The notes: generated by a model not told the origin, from the sequence alone. Shown: positions 30,980 to 42,413, counted from the first letter of the stretch. The stretch is DNA of 64,000 bases from Euclidia mi (GCA_944739405.2 OX123191.2:3576830-3640829), one strand, 5' to 3'. Made by a program: numbers and translations.

Positions 30980-32572
30980 TTAAAAAATGGGCACTAGGTA
31001 ACTTCTGCACCATTCCTTGGGTACTGTCTCCTCATGCAACATCTTATTGAAGAATAAAGTCAGCCACGCCCATCCATCCTCCCCTAACACCTTCCATGCT
31101 TCTACTGGTATTCCATCTGGTCCTAATGCTTTCCTATTCTTCATTCCACTCACAGCCCGTCTTACCTCATCCTTACTTATTACATTCACTAGTCCAATAT
31201 TCTTCGCCTTGTTCTCAAGCATTTTGCACCAATCATTCTCTTCATTCATTAATTTTTCAAAATATGTTCTCCATCTTTCTTTAATCCTATCATCATCCGT
31301 AAGAACCACTCCTGTTTCATCTTTCATACACTTGATATGGGATACATCCCTCGCCTTTCTCTCTCTAGCCTTAGCCAGTCGGTATAAATACTTTTGGCCC
31401 CCCGGCTTCTCAATTAATCCGTATATATTGTTAAGGGCTTTTGCTCTAGCTAAGGCAACGGCTTTTTTGGCTCTGTTCTTACATTCATCATACTTCTTTT
31501 TCTTACTCTCTTTCAACGAGTCATTACCTTCTTTCATCAGCTGCCATTCCTTAAACCTTGCTTTCTTTTCCTTGAGCACACTCTGTACTTCCTCTGTCCA
31601 CCACCAGGTATCCTTATCTTTCATACGTTTTCCTTTCGATTCTCCTAAAACATCTTTTGCCACGCACTTCATACATTTACTCATCTCCTCCCAACTCTCA
31701 TTCACGCTGCAATCCTTCATATAGCCCATCTCAATCATTTTATCTACCACTCTATTTCTGAACTCTACTGCACATTCATTCTTCTCTAGCATATGCCATT
31801 TTACTTTTGGGGGTAGCTGCTCCTTGGTTCTTTTCGAGCTCAGCCGAATTTTTAATTCGACCACCAGGAGTCTGTGCTGTGAGACTAAGTCTTCTCCCGG
31901 TACCACCTTACAGTTTTTGACCCAGTTGATACGTTTACGCCTTAGCAGAAAATAATCAATCTGGGTCATATGGTGGCCACTGTTGTAGGTTACCAGGTTT
32001 TGTTCTTTTTTTTGGAACCAAGTGTTAGCCACTATAAGATCAAAAGCGGCAGCAGCTTGGAGAATTGCTTCTCCCTCGCTATTTCGGCTGCCGAAACCCC
32101 AGCCTCCATGTACTCTTCCATACTCTCCACTTGTTCGTCCCACATGACCATTAAAATCTCCTCCCACAATTATCTCTTCATTCTCCGGAATATCCGTCAT
32201 CATGCTATCGAAATCCATCCAAAACTTCTCTTTCTCACAATCATCACATCCTACCTGAGGGGCATACACACTTATCACATTCAGAATAATATCTTGCAAT
32301 ATCACTTTCACAGCAATCAATCTGTCATTAATTCTATTTACACATGTCACACCATCTTTCAGATTTTCGTCTAACACAATTCCCACACCATTTCTTTTCC
32401 CATCACTTCCACAATAATAAAACTTGTATCCTTCTCCGATCTCCCTAGCTTTCGTACCTTTCCATCTTGTTTCCTGCAGACATGCCACATTTATTCTTCT
32501 TCTTTTCAAAACATCAGCTAACTCTCTAGCCCTTCCAGTCATCGTACCTACATTCAAACTTGCATACCTCAC
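30980..32572 (-). CDS. RTE LINE: AP endonuclease and N-terminal RT
   Basis: This 530-codon frame starts MRYASLNVGTMTGRA. It has an APE-type endonuclease: ACLQETRWKG (catalytic Glu), IISVYAP-like NVISVYAPQ, GGDFNGHVG (Asp/Asn pair) and MTQIDYFLL. The final SQHRLLVVE stands where S/C-D-H is expected, so the catalytic Asp looks changed. RT N-terminal motifs follow: GMKNRKALGPDGIPVEAWK and VPKEWCRSYLVPIF. The frame ends because an extra base in a T-run (about 30985) shifts the continuation NKGD.. into the next frame. The product would nick target DNA and start reverse transcription. Confidence 0.85.
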   Translation of the reverse strand: MRYASLNVGTMTGRARELADVLKRRRINVACLQETRWKGTKAREIGEGYKFYYCGSDGKRNGVGIVLDENLKDGVTCVNRINDRLIAVKVILQDIILNVISVYAPQVGCDDCEKEKFWMDFDSMMTDIPENEEIIVGGDFNGHVGRTSGEYGRVHGGWGFGSRNSEGEAILQAAAAFDLIVANTWFQKKEQNLVTYNSGHHMTQIDYFLLRRKRINWVKNCKVVPGEDLVSQHRLLVVELKIRLSSKRTKEQLPPKVKWHMLEKNECAVEFRNRVVDKMIEMGYMKDCSVNESWEEMSKCMKCVAKDVLGESKGKRMKDKDTWWWTEEVQSVLKEKKARFKEWQLMKEGNDSLKESKKKKYDECKNRAKKAVALARAKALNNIYGLIEKPGGQKYLYRLAKARERKARDVSHIKCMKDETGVVLTDDDRIKERWRTYFEKLMNEENDWCKMLENKAKNIGLVNVISKDEVRRAVSGMKNRKALGPDGIPVEAWKVLGEDGWAWLTLFFNKMLHEETVPKEWCRSYLVPIF

Positions 32573-32880
32573 CCTTACGTCACAGGCTCACTTCTTACGT
32601 TGCACTCGCCCGGAGTAGTGCAACAACCCTTGCATACTTCTCGCAAGTGCCGGGTGCTGCCTCTGCGCGTCGCCTGCGGGGAACGCCCTAACCCTATCGC
32701 ACTCCTTAACATATGTGGCCATACTGCAAATATGTTTTGGCATGGATTTTACTAGCCGGCCGCCTGCCTGACGCCAACCCTCATTGGGAATGTTATCGTT
32801 ATAAAGAAGGAGGGATAGGAGAAACGGGGTAAATGGATAGGATGTGTGATGAGGAAAAAGGGGTTTGTAGGTGGGTGTAC

Positions 32881-34296
32881 TGTAGTCACTGGAAGGATAT
32901 AGGTTGTCATATTTTCATATCAATCAATAAACGCTCTTTGTTAGAAAACCATTAATTTTGATTTTATCGAGGTATACTTTATTCATAGCCAAATATAATG
33001 ATAAGATATAGTCATAGTGATTGTAACATCAATCACCTCACAGTATTACGGCAATAGTGAGGTCAGCTTCTAGCCAAGGGGTCAACTTATCGACAGAGGT
33101 GAAGTGAGGTCAAGCTTTCTGACAACTATCACCCTTTATCACACGCAAGGTTATAGATAATATTACTGTGTGTTACGGCAGGGCTGTAAGTGTTATTAAT
33201 TTGAAGCTGTCTCATTTTGTGCATGATTTGATTGTAAACTGTAGTTGTTAAAATGGCTGCCACATTGCTTGCTTCTCTGTTAAGGCTTCTATATCGATAC
33301 TGGACACCATTTCATCATTATCTTCCTAGCGACATCCCAGTTGCAACCCGGAGCCGCTTACAAGTCTAACCGGATTTCACTGAATATTAGCTTTTCCACA
33401 GAGTGATAGCGAAATTCCACGAATACTCCCATAACGACTGGCAAAGATCTACGTGACTAACGGAACCGACGGCTTAATATAAGAAAGTCGACGAGTTTAT
33501 AAGAAAATCCATCTAAGGCTTCCTTTGGTGGCCCAGCAAGAAAGCTATACAAATGCTTAGGCTGTGCGATCGCCACTTGAATACTGTTACAAATACAAAG
33601 TGAAGTGCAAACATTGTCAAATATACTAACGACGCGGTTTGTCTAAAGCAAGTGCACTTGCAACATACTCTAACTAATCATTTAAACATTGTTGAGCCAT
33701 AATGTAGTACTTAGAAAATTTACCTAAATATTTTCGACGTCGCCAAATGTGATTAGTTTAACGCCCAGTCATTTATTCTTGTTTTCAGTGACCCTGACTA
33801 CTGAATTGAAGCTCGTAGGTTTGATATCTACCAAGATTTATGAGTAATGGACACAGTGATATCTTCTGAGTCTGAGTGGCAAACGTCTATAATATATATG
33901 TATTTAATCATAATTTTGTAAGTAAGTTTATCAGTTATCTGCTTCTCTGCTTAGTTAACGGATCAGTTGTTTGTGAGTGAATTACTCCAGGATATTAATA
34001 ATTGAATTATTTGATGAATCGCCAGTCGCTAATGCATAACAGCAGAGCAAAAGATTTAGTGTTTACTATTGCCTATCATTATTTATGACAGCTTCAAACG
34101 ATCTGTACGTGGTCCATTCCAAACCCTGTACAAAGGCACAATATTTGCCCCAAATAAACATGTAACATGAAGGAAAGGCTAGCTTTATTTGCTGTTTCTT
34201 ATTAACATCTTTCACAGTTCTGCCTCAGTAATTTTGTCACATGGTACGAAAACGGCTCCTTGGGGAACCCCTACGTCCATCCTGTTACCATGTACA
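32881..34296. other. No gene; one repeat fragment at 33350-33421
   Basis: AT-rich. On the minus strand 33350-33421 reads CTGTGGAAAAGCTAATATTC, then GGTTAGACTTGTAAGCGGCT, a copy of the interspersed '...GCTAGGA' family. The rest is unremarkable. Confidence 0.5.
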
Positions 34297-34299
34297 AAA

Positions 34300-36257
34300 A
34301 TTATATACTATTGCTCCTACTACCGACGGTTTGTGAAGAACTTTGCTGACATTTGCTCGACCTCTTCATAAGCTCACCGAAGACAGAGTACAGTTCTGTT
34401 GGAATGAGAGCTGTGACGTTGCATTCCAGAAGCTCAAGGAACATCTTTGCACTGCACCTATCCTAGGCTACCCTGACAATGAGCATGAATTCATAGTCGA
34501 CACAGATACCAGTAACACTGGAATTGGCGGCGTGCTGTCACAGAGGAAGGGTGATCAAGAAGTTGTTATAGCGTACTTCAGCAAGGCCTTATCCAAACCC
34601 GAAAGAAACTACTGCGTCACCAGGCGGGAACTCTTGGCTGTAGTAAAGACATTGCAGCATTTCAACAAATATTTGTTGGGGCGTCCACCTGCGAACCAAC
34701 CACACTGCGCTGAAATGGCTACTTCAATTTAAGGACCCAGAAGGACAAGTAGCCAGATGGATTGAACTACTGCAAGAGTTTGATTTTGTAATACAACATC
34801 GCAGCGGCAAGTCCCATGGTAATGCAGATGCCCTATCGCGTAGGCCGTGTCCCGGCCAGTGCAAGCACTGTACCCGACTCCTGTCGGCAAAGCAGGCATC
34901 ATTAGTGAGGATGTTGAAGACAGATCTGAGCGACGAATGGAAAGAAGCTTTGCAGAGTGCTCAGCGAGACGACAAGGACATACAGCCGACTCTCGAATGG
35001 AAGAAATCAGACGCTCCTAGGCCCAAATGGAGTGATATCGCAGCAATGAGCCCTATCACCAAGAGTTATTGGGCACAGTGGGAAAGCTTGGTTGTCCAGG
35101 ATGGAGTTCTGTGCCGCAAATGGGAAAACGCGCGCGGTAACCAGTGCCATTTGCACATGGTAGTGCCCAAAACTAAGGTGCCGGAAGTCTTGCAGCTCTA
35201 TCACAATGGTGCTTCAGGAGGTCACAGGGGAGTTAAGAAGACGCTTACTAAGATCCGAGAGCGGTTTTATTGGCTCCACTGTCGGGATGACGTCGAGGAT
35301 TGGTGCCGCAAATGCACAAGTTGTGCGGCTGTGAAGGGGCCACACACTCGTAGCAGAGGTGCATTAAAGGTGTACAATGTAGAAGCTCCATGGGAGCGCA
35401 TAGCATTGGATGTCGCTGGACCATTTCCTGAGAGCCAGGACGGCAACAAATACTTCTTGGTTGTGATGGATTACTTTACGAAGTGGCCTGAAGTGTTTGC
35501 AATTCCAAATCAAGAAGCTACCACAGTGGCCGACAAGCTGGTGCATGAAGTCTTTTGTCGGTTCGGGGTGCCCTTGGAAATCCACAGCGATCAAGGCCGG
35601 AACTTCGAATCTGAGGTGTTCAAGGAGACTTGTCGCGTAATGGGTGCACATAAAACCAGGACCACGGCTTATCATCCGCAATCAGATGGCATGGTTGAAC
35701 GATTTAACCAAACCCTGGAAAGGTACCTGGCGAAGGTCTTGGCGAGCAAACAAAGAGATTGGGATAAGCACATCCAACCGTTTCTCCTGTCATATCGCAG
35801 TGCGGTTCACGAAACCACAGGAATAACACCAGCTTTTGCCAATTTTGGAAGAGAACTCCGTTTACCAGCAGACTTAATCACCGGTATTCTACCAGAATCT
35901 CCACGCAATATAACAGATTACGCGACCGAGCTACGCAACAAGATGAACGATGTATATGAGCACATCAGGGAGTCAGGACAACAGATGTCTGAGAAGATGA
36001 AGACTCGCTACGATCGGAAGGCGAACAACAAAGGCTTCGATGAGGGATCATTGGTGTGGCTTTATAACCCAGTACGATGCAAAGGAAAATCGCCTAAGTT
36101 ACAATCCAGATGGGACGGGCCATATCGCATAGTTACCAGGATGAACGACGTCACCTATCGAATCCAGAAGGGGTCGCGAGGTGCACCGAAGATAGTTCAT
36201 GTGGACCGGTTGGCTCGTTACTATGGGTCCAACGATGTTCGAGACGAACACGTTTAA
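34300..36257 (+). pseudogene. pol: Ty3/gypsy pol remnant: RNase H and integrase
   Basis: RT end (YYRRFVKNFADI), then after a 1-nt shift at ~34343 the RT-RNase H linker ARPLHKLTED. RNase H of the Ty3 type follows (VDTDTSNTGIGGVLSQ, IAYFSKALSKPERNY, TRRELLAVV, HFNKYLLG). A break near 34690-34740 precedes ARWIELLQEFDF and the ALSRRP end. The integrase (frame 34905-36257) has an HHCC finger (LYHNGASGGHRGVKKT, CRKCTSCA), DDE core residues (LDVAGPFPES; HSDQGRNFES; DGMVERFNQTL with the Glu) and a C-terminal SH3-like region (VWLYNPVRCKGKSPKL, HVDRL). The integrase itself looks intact, but the polyprotein cannot be made. Confidence 0.88.
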
Positions 36258-36268
36258 GAGGGAGGCCG
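36257..36268 (+). other. Polypurine tract of Ty3/gypsy element
   Basis: AAGAGGGAGGCCG, purine-rich, ends directly at the LTR start. It would prime plus-strand DNA synthesis. Confidence 0.6.
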
Positions 36269-36358
36269 TGTTACGAATTGAAAATAACGCCATCTATCAG
36301 TGAATGGGAAAACTAGATGAGATTAGATGTATCGGTTGTTTAAAGCTGTTTCATCTAT

Positions 36359-36391
36359 CCTCTAATAGATGGCAACGCCATCTATTAGAGG
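36359..36391. repeat. Perfect 15-bp inverted repeat in the Ty3 LTR
   Basis: CCTCTAATAGATGGC (36359-36373), loop AAC, and its exact complement at 36377-36391. A further GCCATCTAT stands near the LTR start (36289). Confidence 0.95.
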
Positions 36392-36499
36392 ACATTGACA
36401 GAGGTTGTAAATAGAACAATTACGTAAATCTATAAACACATTACACGTTTCCAGAAATTTCGTGAGTCGTCTCGAAAAGTCTAGTTATGTGTTCCGGCC

Positions 36500-36540
36500 G
36501 GTATAAATACCAGGCAGACGCGCGAGTCAGGTCAGTTACA
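36500..36540 (+). promoter_or_regulatory. LTR core promoter (TATA + initiator)
   Basis: GTATAAATA at ~36500 and GTCAGTTAC at ~36531 have the spacing of a TATA-initiator promoter. It would start genomic RNA in an intact element. In this 3' copy it points into the flank. Confidence 0.6.
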
Positions 36541-36738
36541 ATTGAATATCGGAGCTATAAACAAGAAGCGAAGAGAAATAAGTCGGAAGTGTTTAGTGTT
36601 GTTCTAGTGGTGTGAATAGTGTGTTTTATTAGTGTTGAAAAAATTAAGTGTGTGTATCTAGTGTTATTGTGTTAGTGAATAAAGTGCAGTTTTTCTGGCA
36701 TAGTGTATATAATTTATCACGAACCCCAGCTCGTAACA

Positions 36739-37850
36739 CTATTAAGCTGTACACGTTTTACCCAAATGGGTAAGCATAATTACCCCAGTTCTAGCATTAA
36801 TTAATACAATTAAATATTAATAGGTAGTGCTATGTCATTAAAGCGTGTTTAACAAAAGATTTGATGGCGAGTTTGACCTAAAGCTTATAAATTATAACGC
36901 ACCTATCTGGTACGAGTAGTGTGGCCATAAATTGTTCACTGTAGGACATTTACTGATTGTAATGTTAGATTAGCCGTTATTTGGTGTTCGTTGGTCGATA
37001 GCATTCCCACTAGCATCAACAAAACAAATCATTTATTACTTTTATTTCTAATGCTTTATTGGATGTAATATTCATTTTCACTTAATAAAAAAATAACTCT
37101 AGTTCTTTTAATTATTAATCCTGTATCAAAGGGGTCTTTATTCAATCGGCGAAAACTCTCAGAACGATAGTAATTATTTGTGGATCATAGATCACTCACA
37201 AGACTCGGTGCAGTGTAACGGCAACCACATAAAAATACGAAAATCTGGATCTTAAATGGCCACATTTGAAAAAACACATAAGAAGTAGAATTGTTCCTAC
37301 TGCCATATTTTTGTGATTTGAACTAATAGTAATATTTATGGGACAAGTCTTTATGAGGAAATTATATACATAAATGCTGAATTGCTATATAGGTTTTGCT
37401 TGCGTGTGGTGACAATGCTCGCGCTATTACTGAATTAAATATTTGACTTGGGTAGCTTTGGAGGGTCGAAAAACGACTATAATCTTGTTTTGTATTTTAT
37501 TTTGTCATATAAAAATCTTTTCGTGAAGTTCAGCTGGTTTTGCTACAATGCTTTATGAACAACTTTTTATTACAGTCGTATATTATGATAGTTCGTAAAA
37601 AATAAAATTAAATTAAATATTAATATTGAAACGAACGTTCCAATCGGTCGTTATTGCGTGTTTCGCTTGCAGATCAAATATCAAATAATTTTTAAATGGA
37701 GTATTCAATATTCTAGGAGGTAAAGTGTTGGTCATACTGACAGCGACAAATGACTTGATAATTTTAAGATCTTGTGCAATCTTTTTTTGTTAATAAAACC
37801 AGTCAAATAGTTATATAACGTTTAACCTCACATTAAGAATTATTGAGCAG
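36739..37850. other. No gene recognised
   Basis: AT-rich. A short string near 37167 (ATTATTTGTGGATCATAG) resembles the LINE B 3' end at 13070. Otherwise nothing. Confidence 0.5.
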
Positions 37851-38105
37851 TAGCTATATCCGTGATCCAGTGGATAGCGTATACGACTGCTGATCGCAGG
37901 TCCCGGGTTCGATTCCCGGGTCCGGCAAAGTGTTACTGAGGTTTTCAAAATTCTCAGTAGCCGCATGGAGTCTGGTGATGTGCCCGGTAACGGCAATAGG
38001 CTCGCCCCCTATTACGTGGGACCTAAAAATTCATAGCGAAATGTGGGTGTAACATTACACCTCTGCCTACCCCTTCGGGATACAGGCATGAGACTATAAA
38101 TAAAA
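37851..38105 (+). mobile_element. tRNA-derived SINE, family 2, copy 5 (well preserved)
   Basis: The tRNA-like head is clear: A-box-like GATCCAGTGGATAGCG and a perfect T-arm CCCGGGTTCGATTCCCGGG. The family body follows (GGTGATGTGCCCGGTAACGG, CCCCCTATTACGTGGGACC, ACACCTCTGCCTACCCC) and an A-rich tail. The head is tRNA-like, but the body shows it is a SINE rather than a gene. Confidence 0.85.
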
Positions 38106-39671
38106 TAAAAATTGCTATATCTAGCAGTGGACGTCTCTAGGCGTATTAAAACAATAATTATAAGTGTTAACATACATTTGAAATCTACGCTATCAAAACT
38201 TAATGTCTAATTCAGTCTGCCCATCCGTTGTTTTCCTGGAAGAAATCTCTCTTAACGATAAGGCCGCTGTGGTTTATTTGCTATATAATTATGTACATGT
38301 AAGTTATTTATGCCTGATTTGTACCAAAAGTGTTTTTGCACAGTAAAGGTTTATCTTTTTATGTATATCGCACGGCTTTCATTCAAACTTCAAATTCCTC
38401 TATTTTAGATATAAAAATAGACTAGGTTCGGAAAACAGAATAAAGAAGTGTATTCTGAACAGTTTAGAAAGGTCGATTTATAATTTACATGTAGTAGAAT
38501 ATACGTACGCTACAACTTAAATTAACGTCAGTTAAATAAAGGTTTTATTACCACTTTAGCAAAATTACGAACATTGTTGTCCAAATTCGATGAAAATATA
38601 ACCGAAACAATGTTTTAGCTAAAGCATCGTAAAATACAAAGAAACAAACTTTAAGGCAACAATGCGATATGTGACTACAAAATCTCTCACGTTTTAAAAA
38701 ATATTTTAAGTTAAAACTCCAATCGCTTGCATTACGATCAACTCCTCACATAAGCGGGAGCTGAACTGAATTGAATTTACTTAAAAGCGGCGCATTCAAT
38801 GACGCGTACTTAAATTTTAATATGAAGCACTAGTATTTAGGTCTCGGGAATGTTAAGGCTACAATCTTTGCGATGTACTTATTTTATGAATTATCTGAAA
38901 AATACCTTTTATAAGAAACTTAAATATCGTATTATTCCGTCAACAATGCGGTGGGTGGTATAAAATAGCCAAAAGGTTGAAAATATTAACGCGTGTTTCT
39001 AAATTTTGGATAACGTATAAGTGAAATTGTACATGCAGAGGCACTTCACCCAGGGCAGGACGATAGGGATTTGTGGTTGAGGACTTTGTGCGGTGCGGAT
39101 GCGGGGCTACAAAACAGGGCATGCCGCACGTCTTGCTGTCTTGGCAGATTATTGGCCGCACTCAATTTAAGCCACCATTGACACGACAAGAAAAAGAAGT
39201 GATTGTGTCATAATCTTGCTTCATTGCTTAGAAAACCTACGTTTACTCCGTTTTCGAGTATAACCCCTAAAATACTTTATAAACATAAGCACATCTAGCT
39301 ATTTTAAGAAAGCCACTTATATCTTTAGTATTTAACCATACGTATGCCGACAGCAATTTAAAATCTGTTTACACTTTCGGCTTCATAAACATTCAATAAT
39401 TATACACAAATAAACTTAATAACGTTATAAGAAATTCTTTACAAAAACAATTTCCCTATTTCTCCATATATCGTTGACCAAATATTGGCAGATAGCCTCG
39501 AGCCTTTGCCAAATTACGGCATGTACATATTTTATTTCTCGTCCAATTATTGATTGTAATAAAATAATGTAAAATTCAATATTTATTTATGTCCGGGTTA
39601 TGTTGGTCATAGAAGGACAATAAGTTATTCTCCTATGATGTTATACAATAAAAATGAAAAAAAAAACTTAC
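38106..39671. other. No gene recognised
   Basis: AT-rich with scattered short open frames of no recognisable family. 39030-39160 is somewhat GC-richer and may be an old LINE relic, which I cannot substantiate. Confidence 0.45.
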
Positions 39672-39777
39672 GAGAACAACTGATGAGGCGGATCAGAAAC
39701 GGTCTTTATTATTTGCCAGATTTGTTTTTCCAGTTTAATTAAAATTTGGCGTTTAATTAAAGTTGGCGAATCAAGCC
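39672..39777 (-). CDS. Candidate internal coding exon of a host gene
   Basis: On the minus strand a 106-nt open segment ends TTCTC|GTAAGT, a consensus donor. It encodes a polar, helix-prone peptide including IKLEKQIWQIIKTVSD and PPHQLF. The stop upstream places the acceptor at ATTAG|GG. Two bases remain at the donor, and the candidate exon at 22546-22651 begins with the one base needed to complete the codon (Ser). The match is suggestive, with one-in-three odds by chance. The intron would be ~17 kb and contain the Ty3, RTE and Helitron elements. Family not recognised. Confidence 0.3.
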
Positions 39778-39829
39778 CTAATCCCTATTCTTTATTGTTC
39801 GATGTCTGCGTGTAATTTATTTATGATTA

Positions 39830-40775
39830 GAAGATGACCGCAGCTTCGCCCGCACAAAATTTAATATTTTACCAACTGCTCGTATTTGTGAGAATTTCAG
39901 GAAATACCTTCTGCGTGCGTGTTGAGCGTACCACTACGCTCCCCATGGAACATGAATACATAATTGCATCAAAGTTTTGGCAGTAGCAGCTATCAGACTG
40001 TCAGTAACGTAAAAAAGAAAACACAGCGATATAGGCACCAATTGATCTGAAACTACGTAAAACCTGTATTATAATAACGACAACTGATACTGATACATTT
40101 ATCATAGTACACGTTCTGTCTAGTATACGATCGTCGTGTATGAGTAATCCCAAAATATTAATGTAATGGTTACATAGGCCCATACCTTACATATGGTGCA
40201 CGAAACTTTAATTGGGAAGAGTTAGCTCACTCCTCACGTCGTACTAAATTAAGTACCAAGTACTGCGCGCGTTTTGACAGATTGACCTAAACCGTGGACA
40301 GTTTTTGGAAGCGCAGGGCACATCTAACGATTTTTAAGTCTCTGGTTTATTCTTATTTTACATTTTATACATACCAAATTACTATTATTATATTTATTTT
40401 CAGCTAGTGTCTAACGCGCATGCGAATGAAATCCTCCTCGTATTTATATTATCGTAGTTACCTACATATATTATCGTAGTTTCAGAAACGCTTTGGAGTT
40501 ATTATTGGTTAGATTAAAATAAGTACCTAAATGATTCAAGAGATCTAAAGAAACCTTTTTCTATTGCTATAAAGGCGATCACCCTTGTTCCTTTTCACAA
40601 ATTTACTAAAAATAAAAAAGCCACATTGTGCGATGTAATCAAAATAGCCACATAAAAATGTAAAAGAAAGTCTAAATATGGTTTTAAAAGACTTCATTTT
40701 TGTACAGAGTAGCCCGAACAGCAGGGAAAGTGAATGAAATTATTAACTTTTATACAAGTTGGTAGGTTACATTGT
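39830..40775. other. No gene; Helitron-end-like scrap at 39830-39870
   Basis: GACCGCAGCTTCGCCCGCAC resembles the minus-strand Helitron 3' hairpin at 46664-46690 without the CTAG. The rest is AT-rich and unassigned. Confidence 0.4.
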
Positions 40776-41005
40776 GAAGCAGTTGCAGCTGCTTACAAAA
40801 ATATTTAATTTTTTATTTAAGTTTATTTAAGTTTGTTTATTATATAGGCGATAAAGAAAGGGCGAATATGAGTTTTATTGCTCGTTCTTTCTCATGGTTC
40901 TACCTCTTGCATTGCGAATGTTGCAGAAAATGTAAATGTAGAATCATTAAGTAATAAACTTCAGTTTTAGCGTTCATAAGCAACACACCGTGAAGCAGCT
41001 AAATG
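40776..41005 (+). mobile_element. LINE A-family 3' end, third copy
   Basis: GCAGTTGCAGCTGCTTACAAA, GAGTTTTATTGCTCGTTCTTT, TTCTACCTCTTGCATTGCGA and TGTAAATGTAGAATCATTAA match 16598-16850. An AT-rich extra block lies at about 40805-40850. Confidence 0.7.
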
Positions 41006-41144
41006 TAAAGAAAGCATCATTTAGGATGTAAGTGTCAATAATGACATGTGGTGGTTCTGGTTATTAAAGACTCTGACTGCTAATTACGGTTACTTGTTCT
41101 GAGTTTGGGTGTAATTTGTCTGTAGTATGCACATATTTATGAAT

Positions 41145-41203
41145 ATAATTGATAAACATACCTGTATACTAATATATAGTATACAGGTATGTTTATCAAT
41201 TAT
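41145..41203. repeat. Perfect 27-bp inverted repeat, 5-nt loop
   Basis: Arms 41145-41171 and 41177-41203 are exact complements around ATATA. The arm contains GATAAACATACCTGTATAC. Confidence 0.95.
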
Positions 41204-41373
41204 TTAGTTACCATGATACAGGCCCTACATGGTTTAGAGCAGATGACAAACTTAGTTGCTAAGCAACTCTGTGACTCGGTGATGTGTAGTAGCCAATGTT
41301 GGCTTTAAAACGCGCATTTATTAAGCAGCTAATGCTGCGACACAGTACAGCGTTTTAGACCATAATTACCTAT

Positions 41374-41530
41374 GCATGTTTTAAATGCAGTAATATGCTA
41401 AATCTTTCTCCTAGCGTTAGGGGAAGAAGACTGAGACCGAAGGTTTATGCGTTAGAGCGTGGAGTCCGCTTATTAGTCCAACCAGATAACGGAAGCAGTA
41501 GCGATATTCCATGGCTTAGATCTGTATCAA
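41374..41530 (-). repeat. Interspersed '...GCTAGGA' repeat, copy 5
   Basis: The minus strand reads CCATGGAATATCGCTACTG, CTGGTTGGACTAATAAGCGG, then CTAACGCTAGGAGAAAGAT and GCATATTACTGCATTTAAAA. It is colinear with 1-112 and extends further at its 5' side. Confidence 0.75.
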
Positions 41531-42402
41531 TTTATTTGAGAATACTGACTACCCATAACAACTGTCAGATGTCTTCATGACAGCCAGGGCCTAGCAAGCA
41601 ATAATCAACAGTTTAATACGCACATAATTCGAATCTGTGGCTTCAATCGCTATATCATCTGCATGACAGTCTGTGGTATATTCACTAGGCTATGCTACAT
41701 ACATTGCTACACTGCACGCTAATGTATGTCTACCCCATGGGGAAATAAATCAACTAACTCGTATAAAGGTTTTTAAGTAATTAACCGTTTGCTAGAATTG
41801 TCACTGTCCCAAGGGGCGATGTTGATAAAGCCATTTTTATTATCATCGGACAGTTACCTTTAATTAACCCATATGCTATACTTATGAGTTATTTATGATA
41901 GTAATTTAAAAGTCGTTTGAAAATATCACAGACAGGTCGAATGATTGACATGTGTGACAGTAGAATTCACAATATTTTGCTTGGTCAGGGCTTAAATTGT
42001 ATGACATTCGTCTAGTTGGATTGGTTCTCCAAGTTATAATTTATTTTTTACAATGATGTAGTGACCTAGGTATATACTACTTACGTTTACCTACCTAAGT
42101 AATAAGTATCTACAACATAAAACTATATACCATTTGTCTTTAAGTCAGCTTACGAACATAGGAAATTGCTTGTATTGCTTGGGTCTCTTTTAAAACGGAG
42201 CGAGATCAAATATTTATTATTTATCATACAGATTTAATCTTTATGTTATGAAGTACTAGTTTCTGACCTCGTTTTTATTACGATGGAGGGTTATATTTTC
42301 TACTTTGATGATATAAACTTAGTGTTGTGCGTGAAAAAGTAAGAAACAGCCACTAATATATTCTCACAATTTTTTTGCATTTAAAATAATACTACGCTTT
42401 TC
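41531..42402. other. No gene recognised
   Basis: AT-rich sequence up to the target-site duplication of the LINE at 42414. No coding or RNA signal. Confidence 0.5.
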
Positions 42403-42413
42403 TTTCAAGTAGT

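Larger units (their letters stand above)
29715..32880 (-). mobile_element. RTE-type LINE, copy 1 (near full length, broken), minus strand
   Basis: The 3' end is a short GAT-type tail (ATCATCATCATC at 29715-29726 on the plus strand). The ORF covers endonuclease and RT. Upstream of the ORF, ~300 bp of GC-richer sequence (32573-32880) is probably the 5' UTR. A second, truncated copy of the same family is at 52242-53865. A target-site duplication was not found for this copy. Confidence 0.85.
34297..36738 (+). mobile_element. Ty3/gypsy LTR retrotransposon, 5'-truncated
   Basis: It begins abruptly inside the end of the RT domain (YYRRFVKNFADI near 34308) and runs through RNase H and integrase to a complete 3' LTR. 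No 5' LTR, gag or RT catalytic region is present in the window. LTR elements rarely truncate during insertion, so a later deletion or rearrangement is likely. Confidence 0.85.
36269..36738 (+). repeat. 3' LTR of Ty3/gypsy element
   Basis: It starts TGTTACGA and ends TCGTAACA, an 8-bp terminal inversion, and is 470 bp long. It contains a TATA box (GTATAAATACC near 36500), an initiator-like TCAGTTAC ~30 nt downstream, and AATAAA (about 36678) for polyadenylation. Confidence 0.85.

Noticed and set aside
31017..31724. 235-codon plus-strand frame opposite the RTE endonuclease
   Set aside because: Antisense shadow of the minus-strand LINE ORF; no domain and low-complexity Ser/Phe/Leu composition.
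37855..37928. tRNA-like sequence with a perfect T-arm
   Set aside because: It is followed by the family-2 SINE body present in four other copies, so it is a SINE head and not a tRNA gene.
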